NCBI RefSeq assembly: GCF_000719975.1
Contig: NZ_JOIJ01000007.1
Location: forward strand, 62,001 to 126,000
DNA from: Prauserella rugosa
Lineage (GTDB): Bacteria > Actinomycetota > Actinomycetes > Mycobacteriales > Pseudonocardiaceae
Direction of reading: 5' to 3'
DNA length: 64,000 nt
Below the pieces are notes generated by a model. It was not told the DNA's origin. It ran no database searches and worked only from the letters and a program-made list of their open reading frames with translations. Shown piece by piece: positions 56,477 through 64,000 of the stretch. The number at the start of each line of letters is the position of its first letter. Position 1 is the first letter of the stretch. The position numbers and the translations under genes were made by a program.

Positions 56477-56995
56477 TCAGCTCTCCAGTTCGGCGAGCTG
56501 CTTCTTGGCCTCCTCGAGCTGCGCCTCGAGCTCGGCCACGCGCGCCTGCTGCTGCTCCTTGGCGGCGTTGATGACCTCGTCGATCGGCGTCGACAGCTCC
56601 TCGTGCAGTTCCTTGGCGGCGCGCGACACGGCGGAGGCGGTCACGGCCAGCCCGCGGGTCACCCACTTGCTGCCGTGCTTGAGCTCGGCCTGCCATTCCC
56701 CGTCGGCGGTGCCCGTGACGGTCAGGGTGAGCTCGACGGTGCGCGTCTTGCGCGCGTTCGAGCCCTTCGGGCGGCCCCGCTTCGGCTTGTTCTCCTCGGC
56801 GGCCTGCGATTCGTTGGACTGGGACGCGCCGGCCTGGGACTCGCCGCCCGGCTGTCCCGGTGCGGCGCCGTCGGCCTCCGCGGCCGGGGTGCCGGTGGTC
56901 TCGGCGCTGGTCTCGGTGGTGGGCTCGGCGCTGGTGTCGGTGCTGGGCTCGTCGGTCGACTCGGCGGTGGGTTCGGGCTTCGGCTCGGGATTCAT
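56477..56995 (-). CDS. AT-hook and coiled-coil protein, DUF6319-like
   Basis: A 172-residue protein. The first about 65 residues are disordered (Pro/Glu/Thr/Ser/Gln). KRGRPKGSNARKTR (about 71-84) is an AT-hook, which binds the minor groove of AT-rich DNA. A compact middle follows (TVELTLTVTGTADGEWQAEL, about 85-104). The C-terminal 45 residues form a coiled coil (EQQQARVAELEAQLEEAKKQ). It may be a nucleoid-associated protein found in actinobacteria. ATG 56995 follows GAGGGGA. Function unproven. Confidence 0.8.
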   Translation of the reverse strand: MNPEPKPEPTAESTDEPSTDTSAEPTTETSAETTGTPAAEADGAAPGQPGGESQAGASQSNESQAAEENKPKRGRPKGSNARKTRTVELTLTVTGTADGEWQAELKHGSKWVTRGLAVTASAVSRAAKELHEELSTPIDEVINAAKEQQQARVAELEAQLEEAKKQLAELES

Positions 56996-57523
56996 CGCGG
57001 CGGTGTCCCCTCGAAACGTCCGGCAGTGGCCGACGCAGTGTAGAACACTCGTTCGACGGCGGGTTCGGCCGGGTGTCCATCGGCGTGGCGTGCTCCGGCG
57101 TTAACAAATTCCGGGCAAGTGTGTCGGACATCTCTCGCCCGGGTGACACGCGATCCGGCGACGGCCGTCCCGGCGAACGTGAATGATTCTCAAGTCACTC
57201 AGCGTGAACAGCAGGTCAGCGGCGATCGAGTGGCACGAAACCGACGAATCGCTAACTCGATGGAGTGATCCCACGATCGGGCTGTGTCCTGCGAAAACGT
57301 CTCGTTTATGCAGCTCGCGGTGTCGCCGAAAATCAGCAACGAGTTTGATCGTGACTCTCGACGCCGATAACAATGCGATCCGCCTCGTGCGCGAACAGTA
57401 ACCCCTGTCCACTGCGGCTCCGCTGCGGCGCGCGCTGCGCTGGGGGACGCGCGAGGTGAACCGACGCAGGACTGAACGCTTCACATCTCGCACCCTCGCG
57501 TGCCTAGTTGCAGGACGTGGTTG
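56996..57523 (+). other. 528-base gene-poor, AT-richer region
   Basis: No gene can be supported. 57180-57400 is clearly less GC-rich than its surroundings and contains GAATGATTCTCAAGTCACT (57180-57198), vaguely like a metal-regulator site. Codon-like bias is absent. It is the likely promoter region of the L,D-transpeptidase gene, but I see no clear -35/-10 pair. Confidence 0.4.
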
Positions 57524-58360
57524 ATGGAAAGGCGCAGTAAGACGCGTGCGCTGTCGTCCCTGGCGGCAGCCGCACTGTTGGCGTTGCTCGTGTCCGCTTG
57601 CGGAGGCGGCGACGCGTCCGACGACGCATCCGGTGGCGGCGGCCAGGCGGGCAACGCCCAGCCTGTCGCGCTCACCCAGGAGCAGCTCGGCGAGCTTCCC
57701 GACGCGACCACCTTCGGGAACCTGAAGGGCGCGCCGACCGACCCGTCGCCGGACGACACGTCGGCGAGCGAGAACGGAACCGGCACCGTTCTGCACCCCA
57801 AGCAGGCGATCGCCGTGTACGACGAGCCGGGCGGCGACCCGTTCGCCAAGCTGCCGCGCAAGCAGATCAGCTCCCCGACCTGGGTTCCCGTGATCGAGGA
57901 GCGCGGGGACTGGGCGCACATCCTGTTGCCGGCGCGTCCGAACGGCGCGAGCGGCTGGGTGTACACCGGCCAGGACGCCGTCGAGACGGCCACCAACGAC
58001 TTCTCGGTGCTCGTGCACCGTGACGACTTCTCGCTCGAGATCCGGGAGAAGGGCGAGAAGGTCGGCGAATGGACCATCGGCATCGGGTCGGACGAGCACC
58101 CGACGCCGAAGGGGCGCGCGTACATCATCGCTTCCATCGAGGAGCAGGTGAACGACTACAGCCCCATCGTGCTCCCGTTGAGTTCGCACTCGGATTCGCA
58201 CGAGACGTTCGGCGGTGGACCCGGAACCGTCGGCATCCACACGTGGCCGGACGACAGCTTCGTCGGCAAGGCCAACAGCGACGGCTGCCTCCGCGTCACG
58301 AAGGAGGCGCTGGACGAGCTCGTCAAGCTGCCGCTCGGAACGATGGTCGAGATCGTCTGA
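57524..58360 (+). CDS. L,D-transpeptidase lipoprotein
   Basis: A 278-residue lipoprotein with lipobox LVSACGGG. A disordered Gly/Asp/Gln region to about 90 precedes an SH3-like domain (VLHPKQAIAVYDEPGG ... SGWVYTG, about 88-150) and a YkuD catalytic domain (about 160-278). The catalytic motif reads GIHTWPDDSFVGKAN followed by SDGCLRV: the His and Cys are present, but SHGC has become SDGC. It would form 3-3 cross-links in peptidoglycan outside the membrane. ATG 57524 (TTG 57521 possible). No mycobacterial counterpart at this position. Confidence 0.88.
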   Translation: MERRSKTRALSSLAAAALLALLVSACGGGDASDDASGGGGQAGNAQPVALTQEQLGELPDATTFGNLKGAPTDPSPDDTSASENGTGTVLHPKQAIAVYDEPGGDPFAKLPRKQISSPTWVPVIEERGDWAHILLPARPNGASGWVYTGQDAVETATNDFSVLVHRDDFSLEIREKGEKVGEWTIGIGSDEHPTPKGRAYIIASIEEQVNDYSPIVLPLSSHSDSHETFGGGPGTVGIHTWPDDSFVGKANSDGCLRVTKEALDELVKLPLGTMVEIV

Positions 58361-58451
58361 CCTTCGCCGCCGCGCGGCCGGTCCCCACCGGTGCGGGCCC
58401 CCGCCCGTTCCCGACCCGAAGCACGACCGGAAAATCAGGAAAGGCAATTCC

Positions 58452-59225
58452 TTGTCCAAGAAGAAGACCACCGCGCTCGGCGCCGGTGTCCTGTCCGCCG
58501 CGCTCGCCGGCGGCGTCATGTTCGCCCCGGCCGCGCTCTCCCAGGAGGAGAACTCGGCTTTCGGCATCTCCGCCAGCGGTCTGATCAACATCCCGGCGAC
58601 GCCGTACGCCGAGGGTGACGCGTCCGAGTCGCTCGTCGGCACCGAGGTGCCGGAGCTCGCCGAGGCGACGGTGCTCAACGCCGAGGCCTCCGAGAACTAC
58701 GCGCACGCCGACGTCGCCAACCTCGGCGTGCTCACCGGTGCCGGCCCGCTGGTCGAGGCCAGTGGAACCATCAGCGCCACCTGTGACAACGGTGCGCTGA
58801 GCTCGAACATCACGACGCTGACCATCGCGGGCAACGAGGTCCCGGTGCAGAACCTGGCGCCGAACACGACGATCCTGCCCGAGCAGCTGGGCGGCATCGC
58901 CCAGGTGACCCTGAACAAGCAGGAAGGCAACACGGTCACGGCCGTCAGCATCGAACTGCTGCAGGGTCTGCCCGGCCTGTCGGACATCGCGGGCCAGACG
59001 ATCGACATCGCGTCGGCGACCTGCACCGAGGCCGCCCAGGAGGAGCAGCCCCCGCCGGACAACGGCGGCGGTGACGGCGGCGACAACGGTGGCGACAACG
59101 GTGGCGACAACGGCGGGGACAACGGTGGCGACGACGGCGCCGGTGACGGCGGCGACCAGGCCGGCCCCGACGGTGCGGCCCCCACGCCCACCCCGCAGCC
59201 CGGCCACCTGGACGTGACCGGCTGA
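58452..59225 (+). CDS. secreted protein, choice-of-anchor P family type
   Basis: A 257-residue exported protein starting with TTG 58452, eight bases after GGAAAGG. It has a signal peptide (KKKTTALGAGVLSAALAGGVM). A beta-rich body follows (SAFGISASGLINIPATP, ATCDNGALSSNITTLTIAG, EGNTVTAVSIELLQGL), with two cysteines (about 114 and 198) that may bond. The tail is Gly/Asp/Asn repeats (GGDNGGDNGGDNGG) and then Pro/Thr. This resembles actinobacterial choice-of-anchor P proteins. It lies 91 bases after the L,D-transpeptidase gene, so it may be a wall protein. Function unknown. Confidence 0.7.
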   Translation: MSKKKTTALGAGVLSAALAGGVMFAPAALSQEENSAFGISASGLINIPATPYAEGDASESLVGTEVPELAEATVLNAEASENYAHADVANLGVLTGAGPLVEASGTISATCDNGALSSNITTLTIAGNEVPVQNLAPNTTILPEQLGGIAQVTLNKQEGNTVTAVSIELLQGLPGLSDIAGQTIDIASATCTEAAQEEQPPPDNGGGDGGDNGGDNGGDNGGDNGGDDGAGDGGDQAGPDGAAPTPTPQPGHLDVTG

Positions 59226-59250
59226 CCTTTCTCCCCGGGGTGCACTGACA

Positions 59251-59293
59251 ACAGCGCCCTCCACAGTGGATCGTCCACTGTGGAGGGCGCTGT
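59251..59293. terminator. bidirectional hairpin terminator
   Basis: ACAGCGCCCTCCACAGTGGA (59251-59270) and its exact complement (59274-59293) enclose TCG. It separates the convergent secreted-protein and acs genes. Confidence 0.88.
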
Positions 59294-59314
59294 GTTGTGT
59301 GTGCCTGCCCTCGC

Positions 59315-61297
59315 TCAGTCGTCCGAACCGGACGACAGGCCCTTCGAGATCTGGTCCATCACGGTGCTGTCGGCGAGCGTCGTGACGTCGCCGACCTCGC
59401 GGTTCTCCGCGACATCCCGCAGCAGGCGGCGCATGATCTTGCCCGACCGCGTCTTCGGCAGCTCCGGCACGACCATGATCTGCCGGGGCTTGGCGATCGG
59501 CCCGATCTCCTTCGCCACGTGGTTGCGCAGTTCCTGGATCGCCTCGTCGCCTGCCTTCGCCGCGTCGCCGCGCAGGATCACGAACGCCACGATGCCCTGA
59601 CCCGTCGTCGGGTCGCTCGCGCCGACCACCGCGGCCTCGGCCACGGTCGGGTGCGACACCAGGGCCGACTCGACCTCGGTGGTCGAGATGCGGTGGCCCG
59701 AGACGTTCATGACGTCGTCCACACGGCCAAGCAGCCAGATGTCGCCGTCGTTGTCGTACTTCGCTCCGTCACCGGCGAAGTAGAAGCCCTGCTCGGCGAA
59801 CCGCGACCAGTAGGTGTCCTTGAACCGCTCGTCGTCGCCCCAGATGCCGCGCAGCATCGACGGCCACGGCTTGTCGAGCACGAGGTAGCCACCACCGCCG
59901 TTGCCGACCTCGGTGGCGGTGTCGTCGACGACCTTCGCCGACACGCCGGGCAGCGGCCGCTGCGCCGACCCCGGCTTCGCGTGCGTGACCCCGGGAAGCG
60001 GCGAGATCATGATCGCGCCCGTCTCGGTCTGCCACCACGTGTCGACGATCGGGCAGTTCCCGCCGCCGATGTTCTCCCGGAACCACATCCACGCCTCGGG
60101 GTTGATCGGCTCACCGACCGAACCGAGCAGGCGCAGCGACGAGAGGTCGTACTTCGCCGGGATTTCGGCGCCCCACTTCATGAACGTGCGGATCAACGTC
60201 GGTGCCGTGTAGTAGATCGACACCTTGTACTTCTGGATGATCTCCCAGTGCCTGCCCTCGTGCGGGGTGTTCGGCGTGCCCTCGTAGACGACCTGCGTGG
60301 CGCGGTTGGCCAGCGGGCCGTACACGATGTACGAGTGGCCGGTCACCCAGCCGATGTCGGCCGTGCACCAGTAGACGTCCTGCCCCGGCTTGTGGTCGAA
60401 CACGGCGTTGTGCGTGTACGCCGCCTGCGTCAGGTAGCCGCCCGAGGTGTGCAGGATGCCCTTCGGCTTACCGGTGGTGCCCGAGGTGTACAGGATGTAC
60501 AGCGGGTGCTCGGAGTCGAACGCCTCGGGCTTGTGGTCGGCCGACTGCGCGTCGATCAGCTCGTGCCACCAGATGTCGCGGCCGTCGGACCACGGCACGT
60601 CCCCTTCGAGGTCGTCGCCCGTGCGGCGCACCACGATGACCTTCTCGACGCTCTGCGCGCCGTCGAGCGCCTCGTCGACGTTCGCCTTCATCGGTGCCGC
60701 CTTGCCCCGGCGGTACTGCCCGTCCGAGGTGATGACCACCTTCGCGTCGGCGTCGTCGACGCGCTGCCGCAACGCGCTCGGCGAGAAGCCGCCGAACACG
60801 ACGCTGTGGAGTGCGCCGATCCGCGCGCAGGCGAGCATCGACACGATCGCCTCGGGGATCATCTGCAGCTGGATCGCGACGCGGTCGCCCGCGGTGACGC
60901 CCAGCGAAAGCAGACCGTTCGCCGCCTTCGACACCTCGTCCTTCAGCTGGGCGTACGTGATGTCGCGGGTGTCACCCGGCTCACCGACCCAGTGGATGGC
61001 CACCTGGTCGCCGTGGCCGGCCTCGACGTGGCGGTCGACGCAGTTGTACGCGACGTTGAGCTTGCCGCCGACGAACCACTTCGCGAACGGGGCGTTCGAC
61101 CAGTCCAGGACCTGTGTCCACTTCGTGTCCCAGTGCAGGCGCTCGGCCTGCTTCGCCCAGAACGCCTCGCGGTCGGCGTCGGCTTCGGTGTACCAGTCCG
61201 CCGTCGCATTGGCGGCCGCCGCGAACTCCGGGCTCGGAGGGAAGCTCCGGCTCTCGGTCAACAGGTTGTCGAGTGTCGGCGACTGCTCTGTCGTCAT
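59315..61297 (-). CDS. acs: acetyl-CoA synthetase
   Basis: A 660-residue AMP-forming acetate:CoA ligase. Adenylation motifs are [20 protein letters not shown] (about 258-277), [10 protein letters not shown] (about 410) and the C-terminal [15 protein letters not shown], whose lysine is the usual acetylation site that switches the enzyme off. It feeds acetate into acetyl-CoA. ATG 61297 follows AGGAGG by 8 bases, and a TTG two codons upstream is less likely. Equivalent of Rv3667. Confidence 0.97.
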   Translation of the reverse strand: MTTEQSPTLDNLLTESRSFPPSPEFAAAANATADWYTEADADREAFWAKQAERLHWDTKWTQVLDWSNAPFAKWFVGGKLNVAYNCVDRHVEAGHGDQVAIHWVGEPGDTRDITYAQLKDEVSKAANGLLSLGVTAGDRVAIQLQMIPEAIVSMLACARIGALHSVVFGGFSPSALRQRVDDADAKVVITSDGQYRRGKAAPMKANVDEALDGAQSVEKVIVVRRTGDDLEGDVPWSDGRDIWWHELIDAQSADHKPEAFDSEHPLYILYTSGTTGKPKGILHTSGGYLTQAAYTHNAVFDHKPGQDVYWCTADIGWVTGHSYIVYGPLANRATQVVYEGTPNTPHEGRHWEIIQKYKVSIYYTAPTLIRTFMKWGAEIPAKYDLSSLRLLGSVGEPINPEAWMWFRENIGGGNCPIVDTWWQTETGAIMISPLPGVTHAKPGSAQRPLPGVSAKVVDDTATEVGNGGGGYLVLDKPWPSMLRGIWGDDERFKDTYWSRFAEQGFYFAGDGAKYDNDGDIWLLGRVDDVMNVSGHRISTTEVESALVSHPTVAEAAVVGASDPTTGQGIVAFVILRGDAAKAGDEAIQELRNHVAKEIGPIAKPRQIMVVPELPKTRSGKIMRRLLRDVAENREVGDVTTLADSTVMDQISKGLSSGSDD

Positions 61298-61512
61298 CTG
61301 CAAGGCCTCCTGGTCGTTACCTCCGGCGCGCCGAGAACATGCGCGCGCCTGCCTGTGAAGTTAGTACCGCAGCACACAGGTTGCAGCGACGCTGCGCCGC
61401 CCACAAGGGCCCACGGTCGTTCCGGTGGCCCCGGGCGATGAGCGGCCGACGAACGGTCGACGCATATGCTCGGCGCGTAGGAGGGCGGACGTTCGAGCGG
61501 GAGGATTGCCCA

Positions 61513-62019
61513 GTGGTCGAGAGTGAACCGGCGCGTGAGGAGCTCACGTGGGAGCTGTTCGGTACGGCGAGCCGGGACCTGGCCGTGGCCGTGGCCGACA
61601 GCGGGTTCCGGCCGGATCTGATCCTGTCCATCGCCCGCGGAGGGCTGTTCGTGGCCGGCGCGCTCGGCTATGCGCTGGACGTGAAGAACCTGCACGTGAT
61701 GAACGTCGAGTTCTACACGGGCGTCGACGAGCGGCTCGACCTGCCCGTGATGCTGCCGCCCGTGCCGAACACCGTCGACCTCGCGGGCGCCAAGGTCCTC
61801 GTGGCCGACGACGTCGCCGACACCGGTGCGACGCTGAAGCTGGTGCGCGATTTCTGCGCCGACGCGGTCGCCGAGGTGCGCTGCGCGGTGGTCTACGAGA
61901 AGCCCTCGTCGACGGTGTCCTGCGAGTACGTGTGGCGGCGCACCGACAAGTGGATCAACTTCCCGTGGTCCACGCAGCCGCCCGTGGTGACGAAGGAAGG
62001 CCAGGTGCTCGACGCATGA
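61513..62019 (+). CDS. phosphoribosyltransferase-family protein
   Basis: A 168-residue type I PRT-fold protein. The PRPP loop is KVLVADDVADTGATLKLV (about 95-112), and the flexible-hood region LILSIARGGLFVAGAL (about 37-52) is typical of xanthine/hypoxanthine-type enzymes. It could be a purine salvage enzyme; the specificity is not readable. GTG 61513 follows GGGAGG by about 9 bases. Its stop overlaps the next ATG, so the two are coupled. Confidence 0.88.
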   Translation: MVESEPAREELTWELFGTASRDLAVAVADSGFRPDLILSIARGGLFVAGALGYALDVKNLHVMNVEFYTGVDERLDLPVMLPPVPNTVDLAGAKVLVADDVADTGATLKLVRDFCADAVAEVRCAVVYEKPSSTVSCEYVWRRTDKWINFPWSTQPPVVTKEGQVLDA

Positions 62020-62747
62020 GCGACGGTGACCCGCTCGGCCCGCTGGTCGAGCTCGACGGCGTGGCCGAGGCCGCCAAGTCGGCTCAGGACGCCGTGTTCG
62101 CCGTCCACCGCTACGGGGTCAACCTGCGTGAGGGATCGGCCACGGCTGCGGAGGCGTCCGTGCGGGCCGCCCGCGCCTCGGCAGGCGTCGAAGGCGTGGA
62201 TCCGGAGATCCCCGACGAAGGGGAGGTGAGCGACCCGGTTCTGGCCGGTGCGCTGCGGGTGGCCAAGGCCACCGAGTCGCTGCTGCCGACGTGGCGGCGC
62301 GCTCCGCTCCAGGCTCTCGCGCGGATCCACGTGCTCGCCGCGGCGGACCTGACGTCCGACCCGGATGCGCTCGGCAGGCCGGATCCGGCCGCCGCCCCGC
62401 GCATCGAGCTCCTCGGCCAGCTCGTGACGGGTGGCACCAAGGCACCCGCGCCCGTCCTGACCGCGGTCGTGCACGGCGAGCTGCTGGCGCTGCGCGCGTT
62501 CGGCACCGCGGACGGCGTCGTCGCACGCGCGGCGGCCCGCCTGACGATGGTGGCGACCGGCCTGGACCCGAAAGCGCTGACCGTTCCCGAGGTCGCCTGT
62601 TTCCGCAGGCAGCAGCGCTACCTCGAGACCGCGGAGGCCTTCGCCTCCGGGGACCCGGACGGCGTGCGCGACTGGCTGCTGTTCTGCTGCGCCGCCTTCG
62701 AGGCGGGTGCACGCGAGGCCCAGAGCATCGCCGACGCCGCCGCCTGA
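62016..62747 (+). CDS. unknown helical protein coupled to phosphoribosyltransferase
   Basis: A 243-residue protein I do not recognise. It is Ala-rich and predicted nearly all-helical (LLPTWRRAPLQALARIHVLAAADL near 90, RAAARLTMVATGLDPKAL near 172), with VACFRRQQRYLETAEAF near 195 and a pair of cysteines (LLFCCAAFEAG) near the end. No catalytic motif; in particular no Fic HPFxxGNGR motif, although the layout resembles Fic-like all-helical proteins. It starts at ATG 62016, overlapping the preceding stop. The coupling suggests a shared role with the PRTase. Confidence 0.7.
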   Translation: MSDGDPLGPLVELDGVAEAAKSAQDAVFAVHRYGVNLREGSATAAEASVRAARASAGVEGVDPEIPDEGEVSDPVLAGALRVAKATESLLPTWRRAPLQALARIHVLAAADLTSDPDALGRPDPAAAPRIELLGQLVTGGTKAPAPVLTAVVHGELLALRAFGTADGVVARAAARLTMVATGLDPKALTVPEVACFRRQQRYLETAEAFASGDPDGVRDWLLFCCAAFEAGAREAQSIADAAA

Positions 62748-62805
62748 ACCGCCCGCCCGCCACTGCGCGGCGCGTGTGCGGCGGGCGGTGCGCCGCTCCG
62801 CGGTC

Positions 62806-62830
62806 AGCCCGGCTCGTGGCGAGCCGGGCT
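62806..62830. terminator. bidirectional hairpin terminator
   Basis: AGCCCGGCTC (62806-62815) pairs with GAGCCGGGCT (62821-62830). It lies between convergent genes. A second stem CCGCCCGCC/GGCGGGCGG is possible at about 62752-62788. Confidence 0.7.
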
Positions 62831-62906
62831 GGTCACCCCGCCCTGGGGCTGGTCCACGATGCCCGAGGGCTGGTCACGCCGCCTGCGGGCTGTTACGACG
62901 CCCGAG
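62826..62906 (+). repeat. tandem repeat, four 20-21 bp units
   Basis: Units beginning at 62826, 62846, 62867 and 62887 all start GGGCTG and continue GTCACNNCGCC-like (for example GGGCTGGTCACGCCGCCTGC). The last unit covers the murQ stop and last codons, so the repeat has expanded into the gene end. Confidence 0.65.
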
Positions 62907-63846
62907 GGCGGACCTCGTCCAGTGCGGCACGCACGTGACCGCCTGCGTGGTCGAGTGCCGTCGACGCCGTGTCGACACTCACGCCGCCGAGCAGGTGCAC
63001 GAGCGCGACCTTCAGGTCACCGCCTGCCGCGGTCAGTGCCTCGTCGCAGGCCTGCTGTCCGGCGCCCGTGGCCTCCTGGAGGATCCGCAGCGTGCGTCCG
63101 CGCAGCTTGGCGTTGGTCGCGAGCATGCTGACCATCAGGTTCGAATAGGTGCGGCCGAGCTTGACCATCGTCGCGGTCGAGAATGCGGTCAGCACCATCT
63201 TCTGCGCCGTGCCCGCCTTCATCCGCGTCGAACCGGCGATCGCCTCGGCCCCCGTGTCGACCACGATCGAGGTGTCGACCTCGTCCGGAACGGCCGCCGA
63301 CGGGTTGTTCGACACCAGGCCTGTGTTCGCGCCGAGCCGCTTGGCCTCCTTGAGGGCTCCGATCACGTACGGTGTGCGGCCCGACGCGGTCAGCCCGAGC
63401 ACGAAGTCTCCGGGCTGCACCGACTCGGCGATCTCACGGGCACCGGCGGTCTCGTCGTCCTCGGCGTTCTCGACGGGCAGGCGCAGCGCCCGCTCGCCGC
63501 CCGCGTGGTGGGCGAGGAACCAGTCAGCGGGGACGTTGTAGGTCGGCACGAGCTCGGCGGCGTCCAGCACGGCCAGCCTGCCCGACGTGCCCGCACCCAC
63601 GTAGTGCACGCGGCCGCCCCCGCGCAGCGCGGCCACGGCGTGGTCGACGGCGTCGGCGATCTCGTCCAGCACCGCGCGTACCGCGCCCGCGACGCGCGCG
63701 TCCTCGGCGTTGACGACCGACAGGATGTCGCGCGTCGACATCCTGTCGATGTCGGTCGTGCGTGCATTGCGCTGCTCGGTCGGCGAGTCGACGTGCACGA
63801 CCCCCGCGACCGGTTCCAGACCCGCTTTCGTCGTGCGGGATCCCAT
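62893..63846 (-). CDS. murQ: N-acetylmuramic acid 6-phosphate etherase
   Basis: A 317-residue SIS-domain lyase that splits MurNAc-6-phosphate to GlcNAc-6-phosphate and lactate in peptidoglycan recycling. The SIS motif is VGAGTSGRLAVLDAAELVPT (about 83-102); the catalytic Glu is expected in the GERALRLPVENAEDDETAG region; STRMKAGTAQKMVL is also family-typical. ATG 63846 has only a weak GGTGAG upstream. Its 3' end runs into a tandem repeat. The gene upstream on the same strand ends 47 bases before it, so it probably lies in an operon. Confidence 0.95.
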   Translation of the reverse strand: MGSRTTKAGLEPVAGVVHVDSPTEQRNARTTDIDRMSTRDILSVVNAEDARVAGAVRAVLDEIADAVDHAVAALRGGGRVHYVGAGTSGRLAVLDAAELVPTYNVPADWFLAHHAGGERALRLPVENAEDDETAGAREIAESVQPGDFVLGLTASGRTPYVIGALKEAKRLGANTGLVSNNPSAAVPDEVDTSIVVDTGAEAIAGSTRMKAGTAQKMVLTAFSTATMVKLGRTYSNLMVSMLATNAKLRGRTLRILQEATGAGQQACDEALTAAGGDLKVALVHLLGGVSVDTASTALDHAGGHVRAALDEVRPRAS

Positions 63847-63893
63847 GTTTCTCACCGTTCTCAGTTCTTCACGGCCGCTCGCCGGCCGTGTCC

Positions 63894-64000
63894 TCATCGG
63901 GTTCTCCGTCGTCCGTCGGGCCGGGTACCGAGCCGGTGGCTGCCCACCGCGTCCCTCGTGGCGTCGAGGGCCTGCACGGCGTCGTCCATGTGCTGCTGCG
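63894..64000 (-). CDS. C-terminal end of an upstream gene (partial)
   Basis: Reading the minus strand from the window edge gives an open frame of about 35 codons ending in TGA at 63896-63894: QQHMDDAVQALDATRDAVGS, then an Arg/Gly-rich end. The frame is helical and well biased, as in a real C-terminus. In actinobacteria murQ often follows an RpiR/MurR-type regulator gene, a possible identity. The rest lies outside the window. Confidence 0.5.
   Translation of the reverse strand, partial: QQHMDDAVQALDATRDAVGSHRLGTRPDGRRRTR

Noticed and set aside
57180..57198. Zur/Fur-type box (GAATGATTCTCA...)
   Set aside because: Poor symmetry, no metal-uptake gene downstream, and no promoter to overlap.
62016..62747. 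Fic-domain AMP transferase
   Set aside because: The essential HPFxxGNGR motif is absent; only a general all-helical character is shared.

Overview
The window is high-GC actinobacterial chromosome, most like a Pseudonocardiaceae genome (Saccharomonospora/Amycolatopsis type; this placement is inference). Supporting signs are strong G/C third-position bias, frequent GTG starts, a WhiB protein, a WYL regulator and a leucine-coding leader before leuA. Gene content and order also match the Mycobacterium tuberculosis stretch from about Rv3667 (acs) to Rv3716c (ybaB), as I remember that map, read in the opposite direction. The window looks like stable core chromosome with small accessory inserts. I see no prophage, IS element, CRISPR array or rRNA operon.

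Layout. 0.1-1.8 kb: ybaB-recR and a P-loop kinase. 1.9-7.7 kb: a complete five-gene peptide/nickel-type ABC importer operon. 7.8-11.8 kb: accessory genes, namely an EamA exporter divergent from a LysR regulator, an SDR, and a WYL regulator broken by one extra C. 11.8-17.5 kb: amino-acid biosynthesis, with leuA behind a leucine leader/attenuator, then ask-asd. 17.7-30.2 kb: a methyltransferase, small lipoprotein, MFS exporter, esterase, FMN reductase, Dps, S9 peptidase, K+ channel, and a LacI-type operator ahead of two secreted proteins (a LamG-like protein and a PQQ-type sugar dehydrogenase fused to LamG).

30.5-48.2 kb is the conserved block: tRNA-Pro(CGG), metallophosphoesterase, PonA2-type PBP, WhiB4-like regulator, two ArsA/Get3-like ATPases, DUF4177, RidA, a pair of related unknown proteins, NUDIX, metallo-beta-lactamase fold hydrolase, MFS, a probable structured RNA locus, Crp, endonuclease III, thioredoxin-like protein, NUDIX and MarP protease. 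48.3-64 kb: a TetR-ABC exporter operon, an EphE-like hydrolase without its usual nucleophile, a DUF1469 membrane protein, POT peptide transporter, VIT-type transporter, OsmC, an AT-hook protein, L,D-transpeptidase, a secreted anchor protein, acs, a phosphoribosyltransferase and murQ.

Shared themes. Cell-wall work recurs (PonA2-like PBP, L,D-transpeptidase, MurQ, MarP), as does redox and stress handling (WhiB4-like, Dps, OsmC, thioredoxin-like, Nth). Many starts carry a -10 box TANNNT 6-7 bases before an ATG/GTG, the hallmark of leaderless mRNAs. Notable extras are two copies of a 3 x 21-bp repeat 20.6 kb apart, two long palindromes with compensatory base changes, a four-fold GTAAAC operator over the tetR start, and a paired family of unknown proteins downstream of ridA.
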